Shown here: positions 1-7,721 of the stretch, piece by piece
Layout of the letters: the number at the start of each line of letters is the position of its first letter
Numbering within the stretch: position 1 is the first letter of the stretch
Origin: Pseudomonas sp. R28(2017)
Lineage (GTDB): Bacteria > Pseudomonadota > Gammaproteobacteria > Pseudomonadales > Pseudomonadaceae
Reading direction: 5' to 3'
Assembly (NCBI RefSeq): GCF_002112505.1
Contig: NZ_NEHW01000003.1
Coordinates: 492,493 to 556,492 of the forward strand
DNA: 64,000 bases
Position numbers and translations under genes: made by a program
The notes under the pieces: generated by a model
What the model was told of the DNA's origin: nothing
Databases searched by the model: none
The model's input: the letters and a program-made list of their open reading frames with translations, nothing else

Positions 1-632
1 ACCGGCAACTCGACCAGCCCGCGCTCACGCAGCGACAGCAGGCTGGACAGGCCCCAGGTGGCGTCGATCTGTTTGGCGGCCAGCGCCGCGTTGGCGGCGT
101 TGAAATCCAGGTTGATCACTTTCAGGTCACGCTCGGACAGCCCTTGGCTGGCCAACGCGCTGGCGAACGACAGCTGGTTGGCGGTGCCGCGGAACACCGC
201 CACACGCTTGCCCTTGAGGTCGTGCAGGGTCTTGATGCCGGAGCCCGGTACCACGCCCAGGTAGCTCTTCACCCCACGCACGCCGGCTGACAGCACGCGG
301 GTATCGAGGCCATTGGCCTTGCCGACGATCGCCGCCAGGTCGCCCAGGTAGGCGAAGTCGGCCTGGCCGTTGGCCAGGGCTTCGTTGACCACAGGGCCTG
401 CGCCCTTGAAGAAGTGCCAGTCGATACGGATGCCGTCTTTGGCGAATTCCTTTTCCAGCAGTTGCTGGTCACGCAGCACATCGACCACGCCGCCAGCACT
501 GTGCTTGCTGCCAGCGCTCAGGTCAGGCACGGCGATGCGGATGCTCTCTGGCTTGGCCGGCTCGGCAGCGTGGGCGCCCAGGCTGAAGGCCAGACCGAGG
601 GCGGTGATCAGGTGGCGCAGTGGGGTTTTCAT
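1..632 (-). CDS. ABC transporter substrate-binding protein, sulfonate/nitrate type (C-terminus beyond window)
   Basis: N-terminal 210 codons of a periplasmic binding protein; the rest lies beyond base 1. It starts with a Sec signal peptide (MKTPLRHLITALGLAFSLGAHA, about 22 residues), followed by a fold typical of SsuA/TauA/NrtA-type proteins: IRIAVPDLSAG strand, GQADFAYLGD, and GKRVAVFRGTAANQ near residue 145. Proteins of this family deliver small oxyanions or organosulfur/nitrogen compounds to an inner-membrane ABC importer. The ATG at 630-632 is preceded on the minus strand by a purine-rich GGAGCCTTGCC stretch. It faces the fused permease and ATPase at 930-3394, so these three probably form one importer expressed from the shared 300-base intergenic region. 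The substrate cannot be read from sequence. Confidence 0.85.
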   Translation of the reverse strand, partial: MKTPLRHLITALGLAFSLGAHAAEPAKPESIRIAVPDLSAGSKHSAGGVVDVLRDQQLLEKEFAKDGIRIDWHFFKGAGPVVNEALANGQADFAYLGDLAAIVGKANGLDTRVLSAGVRGVKSYLGVVPGSGIKTLHDLKGKRVAVFRGTANQLSFASALASQGLSERDLKVINLDFNAANAALAAKQIDATWGLSSLLSLRERGLVELP

Positions 633-832
633 GGCAAGGCTCCTTGGCAGGCTGCCACCGGCGATGGCCGGCGCTTTGGCCAGAAGCTAGGCAGGTCTGG
701 TTAGAACCTACAAAGATCAAAATTTCATTTTTTAGTAACTGAAAGACATAAATGAGGAACCATGCGGGGCGCGGGGGGGCTTGCGGGAAACGCATGGAAA
801 ATATGAGCAAAACGCAATGACAAGGGGGTTCC

Positions 833-851
833 GCATGCATGGCTTGCATGC
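833..851. promoter_or_regulatory. inverted repeat, candidate operator
   Basis: GCATGCA (833-839) and TGCATGC (845-851) form 7-bp perfect arms around a 5-base centre, immediately upstream of the promoter-like pair at 861-888. The position suits a regulator-binding site controlling the divergent importer genes. No cognate regulator lies next to it. Confidence 0.35.
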
Positions 852-860
852 TCTTATCTC

Positions 861-888
861 TTGAAAGTCACTTGTGTGAATTTTTAAT
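861..888 (+). promoter_or_regulatory. sigma-70-like promoter for the permease-ATPase pair
   Basis: TTGAAA at 861-866 and TTTAAT at 883-888, each 5 of 6 matches to consensus, spaced by 16 bases. Transcription would begin near 895. That leaves almost no leader for the ATG at 906 and favours the ATG at 930 as start of the permease. Confidence 0.4.
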
Positions 889-929
889 TCCATAAGTGAA
901 TAACATTGGAACGCTTCGAGAGATGGCCG

Positions 930-2534
930 ATGAATGGAGTTCTGAGCAGGAATCGGGGGGGGCCGCTGCACGGCCCATTCGCGGCGCAAGGCCGCTCCCA
1001 CAGGGCCCGCATCCTCTCCGGGAAGCGGGCTCTACCTTGGTTGCTGCCAGCGTTGATTGCGCTGCTGTGGGTGGTGGCGAGCCGGCAGCACTGGATGAGC
1101 GAGCAGATCCTGCCGGCACCGTCGCTGGTGTGGCAGAGCGCGCTGGAGTTTGGCTCCGGTGAGCTCTGGGGGCACTTGTGGATAAGTCTGCAGCGGCTGC
1201 TCTGGGGGCTGTTGGCGGGCATCAGCAGCGGCTTGCTGCTCGGCACCTGGCTGGGCACCTCACGCCATGCGCAGACCTTGGTGCTGCCGACCTTCGTGGC
1301 CTTGGCGCAGATCCCCACCCTGGCCTGGATCCCGCTGTTCATGCTGTTCTTCGGTATCGGCGAACTGCTCAAGCTGGTGGTGCTGGTGAAGGCGGTGGTG
1401 GTGCCGGTCACCTTGCACACCCTGGTTGGCGTGCGCGATGCCCAGCCCAAGCTGCGCGAAGCCGCCGCCGCCCTGCGCCTGCCACGCCATCTGTTGTTCC
1501 TGCGCCTGCTGCTGCCGGCCGCCCTGCCCGCCTTCCTCACCGGCGTGCGCCTGGCCCTGGCGACTGGCTGGACCTCGTTGCTGGCCGTTGAATTGCTGGC
1601 CTCCAGCGAAGGCATCGGTTACCTGATGGTCTGGGGCCGGCAGCTGTTCATGCTCGACCTGGTGCTGTTGTGCATCCTGGTGATCGGCCTGGTCGGCGCG
1701 CTGCTGGAACGTGGCTTCTCGACCCTGGAAAAGCGCCTGCTGTACTGGCCGCAACCGGCCACCGGCGAACAACAGCGCGGGCCCATTCCTCGGGGCTGGC
1801 AAAGCCTGCTGCTCCCGGCGGCACTGCTGGCGCTGTGGCAGGCCAGCAACAGCTTCGGCTGGGTCGACCCGAACATCCTCACTTCCCCGCTGAACGTATT
1901 GCACACACTGTTCAGCGGCCTGGCCGATGGTTCGCTGCCAGAGGCCATGCTGCTGAGCCTGCAGCGCACCCTGACCGGCCTGCTCCTGGGCGGCGGCGCC
2001 GGCTTGCTCAGCGGGCTGTTGCTGGGGCTGTCCCACCACGCAGAACGCCTTTTCGGGCCAAGCTTTTCGGCCCTGCGCCAGGTGGCACTGTTCGCCTGGG
2101 TACCCTTGCTCACCGCCTGGTTCGGCCTGGGCGAAGGGGCCAAGAACGTGTTCGTCGGCCTGGCTGCATTCTTTCCACTGCTGATCGCCACCCAACGTGG
2201 TATCGCCAGCCTGTCGCCACAACTGGGCGAGGCGGCCCGCACGCTACGCCTGAACCTGTGGCAACGCCTGCGCCTGCTGGTGTTGCCGGGTGCTGCCCCG
2301 GCCATTTTTGCCGGCCTGCGCCTGTCGCTGATCTATGCCTGGCTCGGCACCATCGGCGCCGAGTACTTCATGCCCTCGGACGGCGGCATCGCCAGCCTGA
2401 TGATCGGCGCCCAGCAACTGTTCCGCATGGACCAGGTCATGGCCGCGATGGTCCTGATCGGCCTGGTCGGCGCCCTGCTCGGCGCCCTCGGTCAACGCCT
2501 CGAATCGCGCGCCACGCGCTGGAGAACCGCATGA
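930..2534 (+). CDS. ABC transporter permease with two fused permease domains
   Basis: 534-residue inner-membrane protein made of two BPD_transp_1-type permease domains in tandem, joined near residue 280-290. Each half carries its own EAA loop that docks the ATPase (EAAAALRLPRHLLFLRLLLP-like in the first, EAARTLRLNLWQRLRLLVLP in the second). Most relatives (SsuC, TauC, NrtB) are about 260 residues and work as dimers, so this is a pseudo-dimer in one chain. In both loops the usual Gly of EAA---G is replaced by Arg. The ATG at 930 is chosen over the in-frame ATG at 906 because GAGAG lies about 8 bases before it and the promoter start is near 895. Codons after the start run through a REP element (957-1004), so the native start could lie further downstream (TTG 1041). 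It overlaps the ATPase by ATGA. Confidence 0.85.
   Translation: MNGVLSRNRGGPLHGPFAAQGRSHRARILSGKRALPWLLPALIALLWVVASRQHWMSEQILPAPSLVWQSALEFGSGELWGHLWISLQRLLWGLLAGISSGLLLGTWLGTSRHAQTLVLPTFVALAQIPTLAWIPLFMLFFGIGELLKLVVLVKAVVVPVTLHTLVGVRDAQPKLREAAAALRLPRHLLFLRLLLPAALPAFLTGVRLALATGWTSLLAVELLASSEGIGYLMVWGRQLFMLDLVLLCILVIGLVGALLERGFSTLEKRLLYWPQPATGEQQRGPIPRGWQSLLLPAALLALWQASNSFGWVDPNILTSPLNVLHTLFSGLADGSLPEAMLLSLQRTLTGLLLGGGAGLLSGLLLGLSHHAERLFGPSFSALRQVALFAWVPLLTAWFGLGEGAKNVFVGLAAFFPLLIATQRGIASLSPQLGEAARTLRLNLWQRLRLLVLPGAAPAIFAGLRLSLIYAWLGTIGAEYFMPSDGGIASLMIGAQQLFRMDQVMAAMVLIGLVGALLGALGQRLESRATRWRTA
957..1004. repeat. REP-like element inside the 5' end of the permease gene
   Basis: GGCCGCTGCACGGCCCATTC followed by GCGGCGCAAGGCCGCTCCCACAGG. 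This matches the REP palindrome seen between genes elsewhere in the window (for example 44344-44385). Here it is in frame and contributes residues near GGPLHGPFAAQGRSH to the predicted N-terminus. Confidence 0.65.
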
Positions 2535-3394
2535 ATGCCTTCAATGCCTCACACCTGCTCGCGGCCAACCAGGCCGACACCACGCCACCGCTGGTCAGCT
2601 TCGAAGGCGTCGGCAAAACCTTCAGCGTCGATGGCCAGCCCTTCGAGGCCATCCGCAACTTCAACCTGGCCATCAACGAAGGCGAGTTCATCGCCATCGT
2701 TGGCGCCTCGGGCTGCGGCAAGTCGACCTTGCTGCGCCTGCTGGTCGGTCTGGACACCGAATACAGCGGCAGCATCCGCGTCGATGGCCAGGCGGTCAGC
2801 GGCATCGGCGGCGAGCGTGGCATCGTGTTTCAGGAACATCGCCTGTTCCCCTGGCTGACGGTGGAGCAGAACATCGGCCTGGGCCTGGTCAACGAACACC
2901 TCAGCCAGGGCGAGCGCGCCCGGCGTGTGCACGAGTTCGTGCAACTGGTGGGCCTGGTCGGTTTCGAATCGGCCTACCCGCACCAGCTGTCCGGCGGCAT
3001 GGCCCAGCGCGTGGCGATTGCCCGTGGCCTGGTGGCCAGCCCGCGCATCCTGCTGCTCGACGAGCCGTTCGGCGCGCTCGATGCACTGACCCGCCAGCAA
3101 TTGCAGGACGAACTGCTGGCTATCCGCGAACGCGCCGGCATCACCACCTTGCTGGTGACCCACGATGCCGAAGAAGCTACCTACCTGGCCGACCGGGTCG
3201 TGGTGCTGGAGCCGCGCCCCGGTCGCATCAAGTCGGTGGTGGACGTCGACCTGCCGCACCCGCGCCTGCGCACCGGTGTGGCGTTGCATGGGCTGCGCGA
3301 AAAGGTCCTGCACCAGATTACCGGAGACGGCGGCTACCTGCCGCCGCCGGCACGCCGGGTAGAAGGGTTGCGGCCAGAGCTGATCGCCCTCTAG
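2531..3394 (+). CDS. ABC transporter ATP-binding protein, nitrate/sulfonate family
   Basis: 287-residue cytoplasmic ATPase that powers the importer with the fused permease. Visible motifs are Walker A GASGCGKST (about residue 58), Q-loop FQEHRLF, signature LSGGMAQR, Walker B ILLLDEP followed by FGALD, and H-loop VTHD. The ATG overlaps the permease stop (ATGA), so translation is probably coupled. It ends with stop TAG at 3392-3394, overlapping the convergent toxin-like gene by 4 bases. The FGALDALTR stretch and overall size fit SsuB/TauB/NrtD. Substrate unknown. Confidence 0.92.
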   Translation: MNAFNASHLLAANQADTTPPLVSFEGVGKTFSVDGQPFEAIRNFNLAINEGEFIAIVGASGCGKSTLLRLLVGLDTEYSGSIRVDGQAVSGIGGERGIVFQEHRLFPWLTVEQNIGLGLVNEHLSQGERARRVHEFVQLVGLVGFESAYPHQLSGGMAQRVAIARGLVASPRILLLDEPFGALDALTRQQLQDELLAIRERAGITTLLVTHDAEEATYLADRVVVLEPRPGRIKSVVDVDLPHPRLRTGVALHGLREKVLHQITGDGGYLPPPARRVEGLRPELIAL

Positions 3395-5562
3395 GGCCAC
3401 TGCGCAGCCGGGAAGAATCGCTCGACCACAGCGTCATGCTGCACCAGCTGCTGGTAAGCCTGGCGGTCGAAGGGCAAGCCGGTGCGCATGGCGTAGACCG
3501 GTTTGCCTGCAGGCTTGGCGACTTCCCGCAAGCGGATGCGCAGGAAACGGTAATGCGCACCGCCGACCTCGCCAGCAGACTCGATCTGGAAGTAACGCCC
3601 GGGTGTGAACAGTACTTCCGCCTCCTGCCAGTTCAACGACAAAGAGGCCACCGGCACGCCACTGGCCTGGCCATCGGCGAGCAGTTCGTACAACACCGTG
3701 TTGTCGTCGAAATGCCCCGCCACCTGTTCCAGCGGCAGGTCGACCGCCTCCTTGGGCAGCATGAACCGGCGCGGGATGAACGGGCTCTCGGTAAAGGACG
3801 TGATGTCGGTGCTGACCAGCACGTCGCCTTGGCGAATTGCCCCGGCCCGCCAGCGCTCCCCGATGGTCACACGCGGGCCACGGCCTCCGCGCCACAGCAC
3901 CTTGGCGCCGCTGCCAGGGAGTTGCTCCATCGAGTCGAACAGGTTGTCGAGGTAGGCCCGCAGCTCGTCTTCAGGTATCGCAGCCAGGCGCTGCCTACCG
4001 ATGCTGAATACATCGTTGACCTTGGCCATGTGCCCACTGTATTGCTCGATCAGGTTGTTGTGCACTTCACCTTCGTGCCTGAAGCTGTAGAAGCGCTCGC
4101 CTTGGCGCTCCACATGCGGCGTGCCGAATTCGTCCATCGGCGCCATGTGCCCTTCGAACTCGGGCAGGTCGGCCCGGTTCAGCAAGCCCCTGTGGCGCTG
4201 GCGCACAGCACGCGAAACCAGGTCGCTGGCGGTGTCATCCACCTCCATGTAAGCATCCCACTGTTCTGGAGCGCCCTTCGGCAGCACCGAGAACGCCGAA
4301 AACGCTATCACCAGCACATCGCACAGCGCTGAAGTGAAGACTTCGATGCGTTGAGCCTTGGTTGGAGCATGCACCAACGCATCGATATCCAGCGCCAGGC
4401 GAATGCTGCCGAGCACGAGCAGCACCATGCCGTAGGGCTGCCACGCCAGGGTGAACACACTCAGTAGAGCGATCACCATGCCCAGCTCATGGCGCCAGAG
4501 CTGCTTGCGCAGGTCGCTGTTGGAGACCAGAACACGGTGGCTGGCTTCAATGTCCTCCTTGACCCAGTCAGCCATCTGCTCGAACAGCGGCCGAGAGACT
4601 TCGGCGCCCAAGCCAAACGGCCAGTGTGGCACCGGGCCCGTGCCGCTGCGCTCACGCAGTTTCTGCAGCCCTGCCTTGCGCGTGGCTTCGTCAACCTGGG
4701 CGTACGGCTGGTGCAGGGCGTCGTACCAGCGCTGCCCATCTTCCGCGTGCAAACGCCCGGACACCCAGCTGCGCAAAGCGGCTACGTCATCGAATGCCCG
4801 CAGTACCACGTCCGCCGTCGGGGTATAGAGAAGAAAACGGCCATTGGGGACAGCGAAGGTCAGCAGGTGCCCCCCACCGTGCATCGGGTAGTACCGAACG
4901 GAATAGGTTCCGCCGCCGCCCGGGCCTTGCAAGCTGGCCAGGCTCAGACGCTTCCCGGCCTCCAGCCCCAACCAGACCCATAGCCGCTGGCGATCCTCGG
5001 TGGTGATATGGCCATCGGCGAGGCTGCTTTCGATGGCGGCGATGAAACGAACCTTGAGCAGCAACGGCAAGTCCCTGCCTTCACTGCGCCAGAACCGATC
5101 CGTGCGCTCACGCACCACGCTGGCAAAGTCGAGATCCCAGAAATGCCCCCTGACCTGCACCGGGTCGAGCTTAACTTCATTGTCCGCACCGTATGCCTTC
5201 GCGTCCGGGCCTGCATGGTAAAACCCATTCAAGCGGAAGATCGCATCGGCATCTTCATCCTGCACCTCGACATCAAGCCGCCTGATCCACAACTCGGTAA
5301 AGGTCAGCGAGCTGACCGGTGCATGGTGGTGGGTCCAGCCGGTAAAGCAGCGGGCTCGCCGGTTGTCCCCCGTACGGAAGTGGTGCCACCACACCTGGTC
5401 GGGGTCCAGTGCCAGGCCGGTCTGCATCGACAGGTACGCGCTTGCCTGCTCATGCGCCAGCGAATGCAAATCAGGAAATGCCTCGCGGTATCGCCGGGCC
5501 TTTTCCACAATCACCTTGGCGTCCTTGAGCCACGCCAGGCTCTGCTCGTAGGGGTCGCTCAT
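3391..5562 (-). CDS. dermonecrotic-toxin-like protein with C-terminal ADP-ribosyltransferase domain (putative)
   Basis: 723 residues. Residues 1-340 resemble the N-terminal domain of Pseudomonas dermonecrotic-toxin-like proteins (DUF6543 group): an AF-x-LHSLA start, then a VRGHFWDLDF...RFWRSEGRDLPLLLKVRF region. Residues 357-428 hold two hydrophobic segments (GMVIALLSVF..., SALCDVLVIAFSAFSVL) as in translocation regions of such toxins. Residues about 500-723 carry ADP-ribosyltransferase hallmarks in the right order: Arg558 in VLWRG, S584-T585 and T588-S589 in VSTDITSF, and an E-x-E pair, E647/E649, in NWQEAEVLF. These fit the arginine-type R-S-E class. There is no signal peptide, PAAR, VgrG or RHS part, and no obvious immunity gene. 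It lies 64 bases behind the DUF971 gene on the same strand. Function is inferred from motifs only. Confidence 0.6.
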   Translation of the reverse strand: MSDPYEQSLAWLKDAKVIVEKARRYREAFPDLHSLAHEQASAYLSMQTGLALDPDQVWWHHFRTGDNRRARCFTGWTHHHAPVSSLTFTELWIRRLDVEVQDEDADAIFRLNGFYHAGPDAKAYGADNEVKLDPVQVRGHFWDLDFASVVRERTDRFWRSEGRDLPLLLKVRFIAAIESSLADGHITTEDRQRLWVWLGLEAGKRLSLASLQGPGGGGTYSVRYYPMHGGGHLLTFAVPNGRFLLYTPTADVVLRAFDDVAALRSWVSGRLHAEDGQRWYDALHQPYAQVDEATRKAGLQKLRERSGTGPVPHWPFGLGAEVSRPLFEQMADWVKEDIEASHRVLVSNSDLRKQLWRHELGMVIALLSVFTLAWQPYGMVLLVLGSIRLALDIDALVHAPTKAQRIEVFTSALCDVLVIAFSAFSVLPKGAPEQWDAYMEVDDTASDLVSRAVRQRHRGLLNRADLPEFEGHMAPMDEFGTPHVERQGERFYSFRHEGEVHNNLIEQYSGHMAKVNDVFSIGRQRLAAIPEDELRAYLDNLFDSMEQLPGSGAKVLWRGGRGPRVTIGERWRAGAIRQGDVLVSTDITSFTESPFIPRRFMLPKEAVDLPLEQVAGHFDDNTVLYELLADGQASGVPVASLSLNWQEAEVLFTPGRYFQIESAGEVGGAHYRFLRIRLREVAKPAGKPVYAMRTGLPFDRQAYQQLVQHDAVVERFFPAAQWP

Positions 5563-5626
5563 GCTTATGTTCCTCGGTTCGAAAGCCTTGAAACTGCTCC
5601 GACCCGAGGCAATGAATGGGGTACAG

Positions 5627-5908
5627 CTATGCCACCCCTAGCCCGCGCAAGTAGTCCCAGGGGTAGATACCCCGTTGGTGCCCATCGCTGAACAACAGTT
5701 GCACGCCGTAACCCTGCGGCTCGATGCGCTCTACCCGTACACCGTCCTGCACCACGCCGATTGCCCCTCGCAAGCGGGCGGCGCGGCATTGCGAGCACGG
5801 GCAGGCGCCGCGCAAGCGGGCGTGGCTGATGACCTGCTCGGCATCCTGCCAGCGCACGGTCAGCTGGCCTGCCTCGCGTTGGTTGCGTATTGCGCTCGGG
5901 CTGTTCAT
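5627..5908 (-). CDS. DUF971 protein (gamma-butyrobetaine hydroxylase N-terminal-like)
   Basis: 93-residue small protein matching the DUF971/GBBH-like N-terminal domain: a TVRWQDA strand, the cysteine motif CPCSQCRAARLRG (Zn or Fe-S binding in relatives), then GYGVQLLFSDGHQRGIYPWDYL near the end. Free-standing copies are often encoded near iron-sulfur or cofactor genes. The ATG at 5908 overlaps the stop of the HEAT-repeat gene in a TGATG arrangement, so the two are translationally coupled; a GTG three bases earlier is the alternative. It is the last gene of the long minus-strand operon. Its role here is unknown. Confidence 0.85.
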   Translation of the reverse strand: MNSPSAIRNQREAGQLTVRWQDAEQVISHARLRGACPCSQCRAARLRGAIGVVQDGVRVERIEPQGYGVQLLFSDGHQRGIYPWDYLRGLGVA

Positions 5909-6873
5909 CACGCAGCCCCGCGCAGCTGCGCCAAGGCGATGCGCACGGCCTTGCGCACTTCTGGATCGCTGTCCGCCTCAGCCGCCTGCAACACCGGCAA
6001 GGCACGGGCTTGCCCCAGTTCGCCGAGCGCCAGCGCGGCTTCCTTGCGCAGGTTGGCAATGCCATGGCCGAGCAAGTCGGCCAGGGCATCAAGCGCCTCG
6101 CCATGACGCAAGCGGCCCAATGAGCGGGCAGCGCGCAGGCGTACTTGCCAGAAGCCATCGCCCAGCGCCGCCACCAGTGCCGGCCCCGCCTGAGCATGGC
6201 CCACCTTGCCCAGCGTCGTCGCGGCTTCTTCGCGCACTTGCCAGGCGGCATCGCGCAGGGCGCCAACCAGCGCCGGCAACACAGTAAGATCACGCGCAAG
6301 CCCCAAGGCGCCAATCGCGGCACGGCGTACCTCGGTGTCGGGCTCGTGCTCGGCCAGCTTCGCCAAGGCAGGCAGCGCCGGCGCGTGCTTGAGCCACCCC
6401 AGAATACCCACGGCTTCTCGCCGCACTGCCGCGTCGTGGTCCTCCAGCGCCCGCAGCGCAGGCCCGGCAGCGTCGTCCAGGCGCAACTCACGCAGGGCGC
6501 GCAAGGCACTGGCGCGGACGAAGCCATCGGCGTGGGTCGTCCACGGCAGAATCAACTGCCCGGCTTCCGGGCTCTTCAGCTCGCTGAGGCTCTGCGCGGC
6601 AGCCAGGCGTACGGCTTCGGCAGCATCCGCCAGCGCAGCGCACAAAGCCTGAACCACTTCCGGCTCCTCCCAGGCTTCCAGCAGGCGCGCGGCCTCGGCG
6701 CGCACGTCGTCAGCGCCATCGACCAACAGGGCATCGGTCAGCCACGGCAAGGCATCGGGGTCTTCCAGGTCGGCCAGTTCGATCAAGGCAATGCGCCGCA
6801 CGCCGGCGTCGTCGGCTTCGAGGCGTGGCAGCAGTGCGAGAATTTCGGAGTTGTCGGTGCTTCGTACAGTCAT
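5908..6873 (-). CDS. HEAT-repeat protein
   Basis: 321 residues built almost entirely of about nine helical HEAT/PBS-lyase-like repeats of 30-31 residues. Recurring pattern: LxxLxDxxxxVRxxAxxALGxL, for example AAWQVREEAATTLGKVG and GFWQVRLRAARSLGRLR. No signal peptide, no membrane segment, no catalytic motif. Such proteins act as scaffolds or in assembly of cofactor proteins (the family was named from phycobilin lyases). The ATG overlaps the ATPase stop (ATGA) and its own stop overlaps the DUF971 start, so it is locked into this ABC-redox operon. Presumably it serves the transporter or the FAD/ferredoxin pair, which is inference. Confidence 0.88.
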   Translation of the reverse strand: MTVRSTDNSEILALLPRLEADDAGVRRIALIELADLEDPDALPWLTDALLVDGADDVRAEAARLLEAWEEPEVVQALCAALADAAEAVRLAAAQSLSELKSPEAGQLILPWTTHADGFVRASALRALRELRLDDAAGPALRALEDHDAAVRREAVGILGWLKHAPALPALAKLAEHEPDTEVRRAAIGALGLARDLTVLPALVGALRDAAWQVREEAATTLGKVGHAQAGPALVAALGDGFWQVRLRAARSLGRLRHGEALDALADLLGHGIANLRKEAALALGELGQARALPVLQAAEADSDPEVRKAVRIALAQLRGAA

Positions 6874-7721
6874 AGCGCGATCCTGAGCGGCGGATGGTCG
6901 GTGGCTGGCAGGCCAAGTGGCGTCAGGCGCGGCAGTTCGCGGCCCTCTTCATGGCGCAGCAAGGCCAGGCAATGGCGTTTGAGGTGGGTGAATTCAGGGC
7001 TGGTCAGCAGGCTGGCGCGGCGCGGGCGGGCAAAGTCCAGGCGCAGGTCTTCGATGAAGCGACCGGGGCGCGGGCTCATCACCAGAATGCGGTCGGCCAG
7101 GAACAGGGCTTCGTCGATATCGTGGGTGACGAACACCACGGTGGTGCGGATGCGCGCCCAGATATCCAGCAGCAGCTCCTGCATGCGCGAGCGGGTTTGC
7201 GCATCCAGGGCGCCGAAAGGCTCGTCCATCAGCAGCAGGCGCGGGCGGTTGATCAGCACCCGGGCGATCTCGGCACGCTGCTGCATACCGCCGGACAACT
7301 GGCTGGGCCAGCGCTCGGCGAAGTCGGCCAGCCCCACCAGCTGCAGCATCTCGCGTGCCTGCTGGCGGCGCTCGGCCTTGCCCAGGCCTTGCATCTTCAG
7401 GCCGAAGGCGACGTTGTCGAGCACGCTGCGCCACGGCAGCAAGGTGTGGTGCTGGAACACCATGCCGCGCTGCGGCGACGGCTCGGCGATGGCCTGGCCA
7501 TCCACGTTCAGTTGGCCGCTGCTTGGCACCAGGTGCCCGGCCAGGGCGCCGAGCAAGGTCGACTTGCCACAGCCGGACGGCCCGAGGATACAGACGAACT
7601 CCCCTGGCGCCACGGCAAAGTCCAGGCGCTGCACCGCCTCGAAGGCTTCACGGCCCTGCCCCAGTCGAATCGACAGGCCATGCCCATCGATGCGCCCGGG
7701 CACCTGTTGATAACTGTTCAT
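6870..7721 (-). CDS. ABC transporter ATP-binding protein, nitrate/sulfonate family (second system)
   Basis: 283 residues. Walker A GPSGCGKST near residue 48, Q-loop FQHHTLLPW, signature LSGGMQQRAE, Walker B LLLMDEP, and H-loop VTHDIDEA place it with SsuB/TauB/NrtD ATPases. The ATG at 7719-7721 forms a TGATG junction with the permease stop, and the 3' end overlaps the HEAT gene by ATGA. It energises uptake of the unknown ligand of the binding protein at 8519-9925. The C-terminal 35 residues after the ATPase fold (KRHCLALLRHEEG...) are family-variable. Confidence 0.93.
   Translation of the reverse strand: MNSYQQVPGRIDGHGLSIRLGQGREAFEAVQRLDFAVAPGEFVCILGPSGCGKSTLLGALAGHLVPSSGQLNVDGQAIAEPSPQRGMVFQHHTLLPWRSVLDNVAFGLKMQGLGKAERRQQAREMLQLVGLADFAERWPSQLSGGMQQRAEIARVLINRPRLLLMDEPFGALDAQTRSRMQELLLDIWARIRTTVVFVTHDIDEALFLADRILVMSPRPGRFIEDLRLDFARPRRASLLTSPEFTHLKRHCLALLRHEEGRELPRLTPLGLPATDHPPLRIAL

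Larger units (their letters stand above)
633..929. other. divergent promoter region between binding protein and fused permease
   Basis: About 300 bases without a gene. It holds a short AT-rich stretch (about 715-752) just upstream of the binding-protein gene, an inverted repeat at 833-851, and a promoter-like pair at 861-888. No RNA gene was recognised. Confidence 0.6.

Noticed and set aside
906..929. ATG at 906 as the permease start.
   Set aside because: No ribosome site, and a likely transcript start near 895 leaves almost no leader; ATG 930 fits better.
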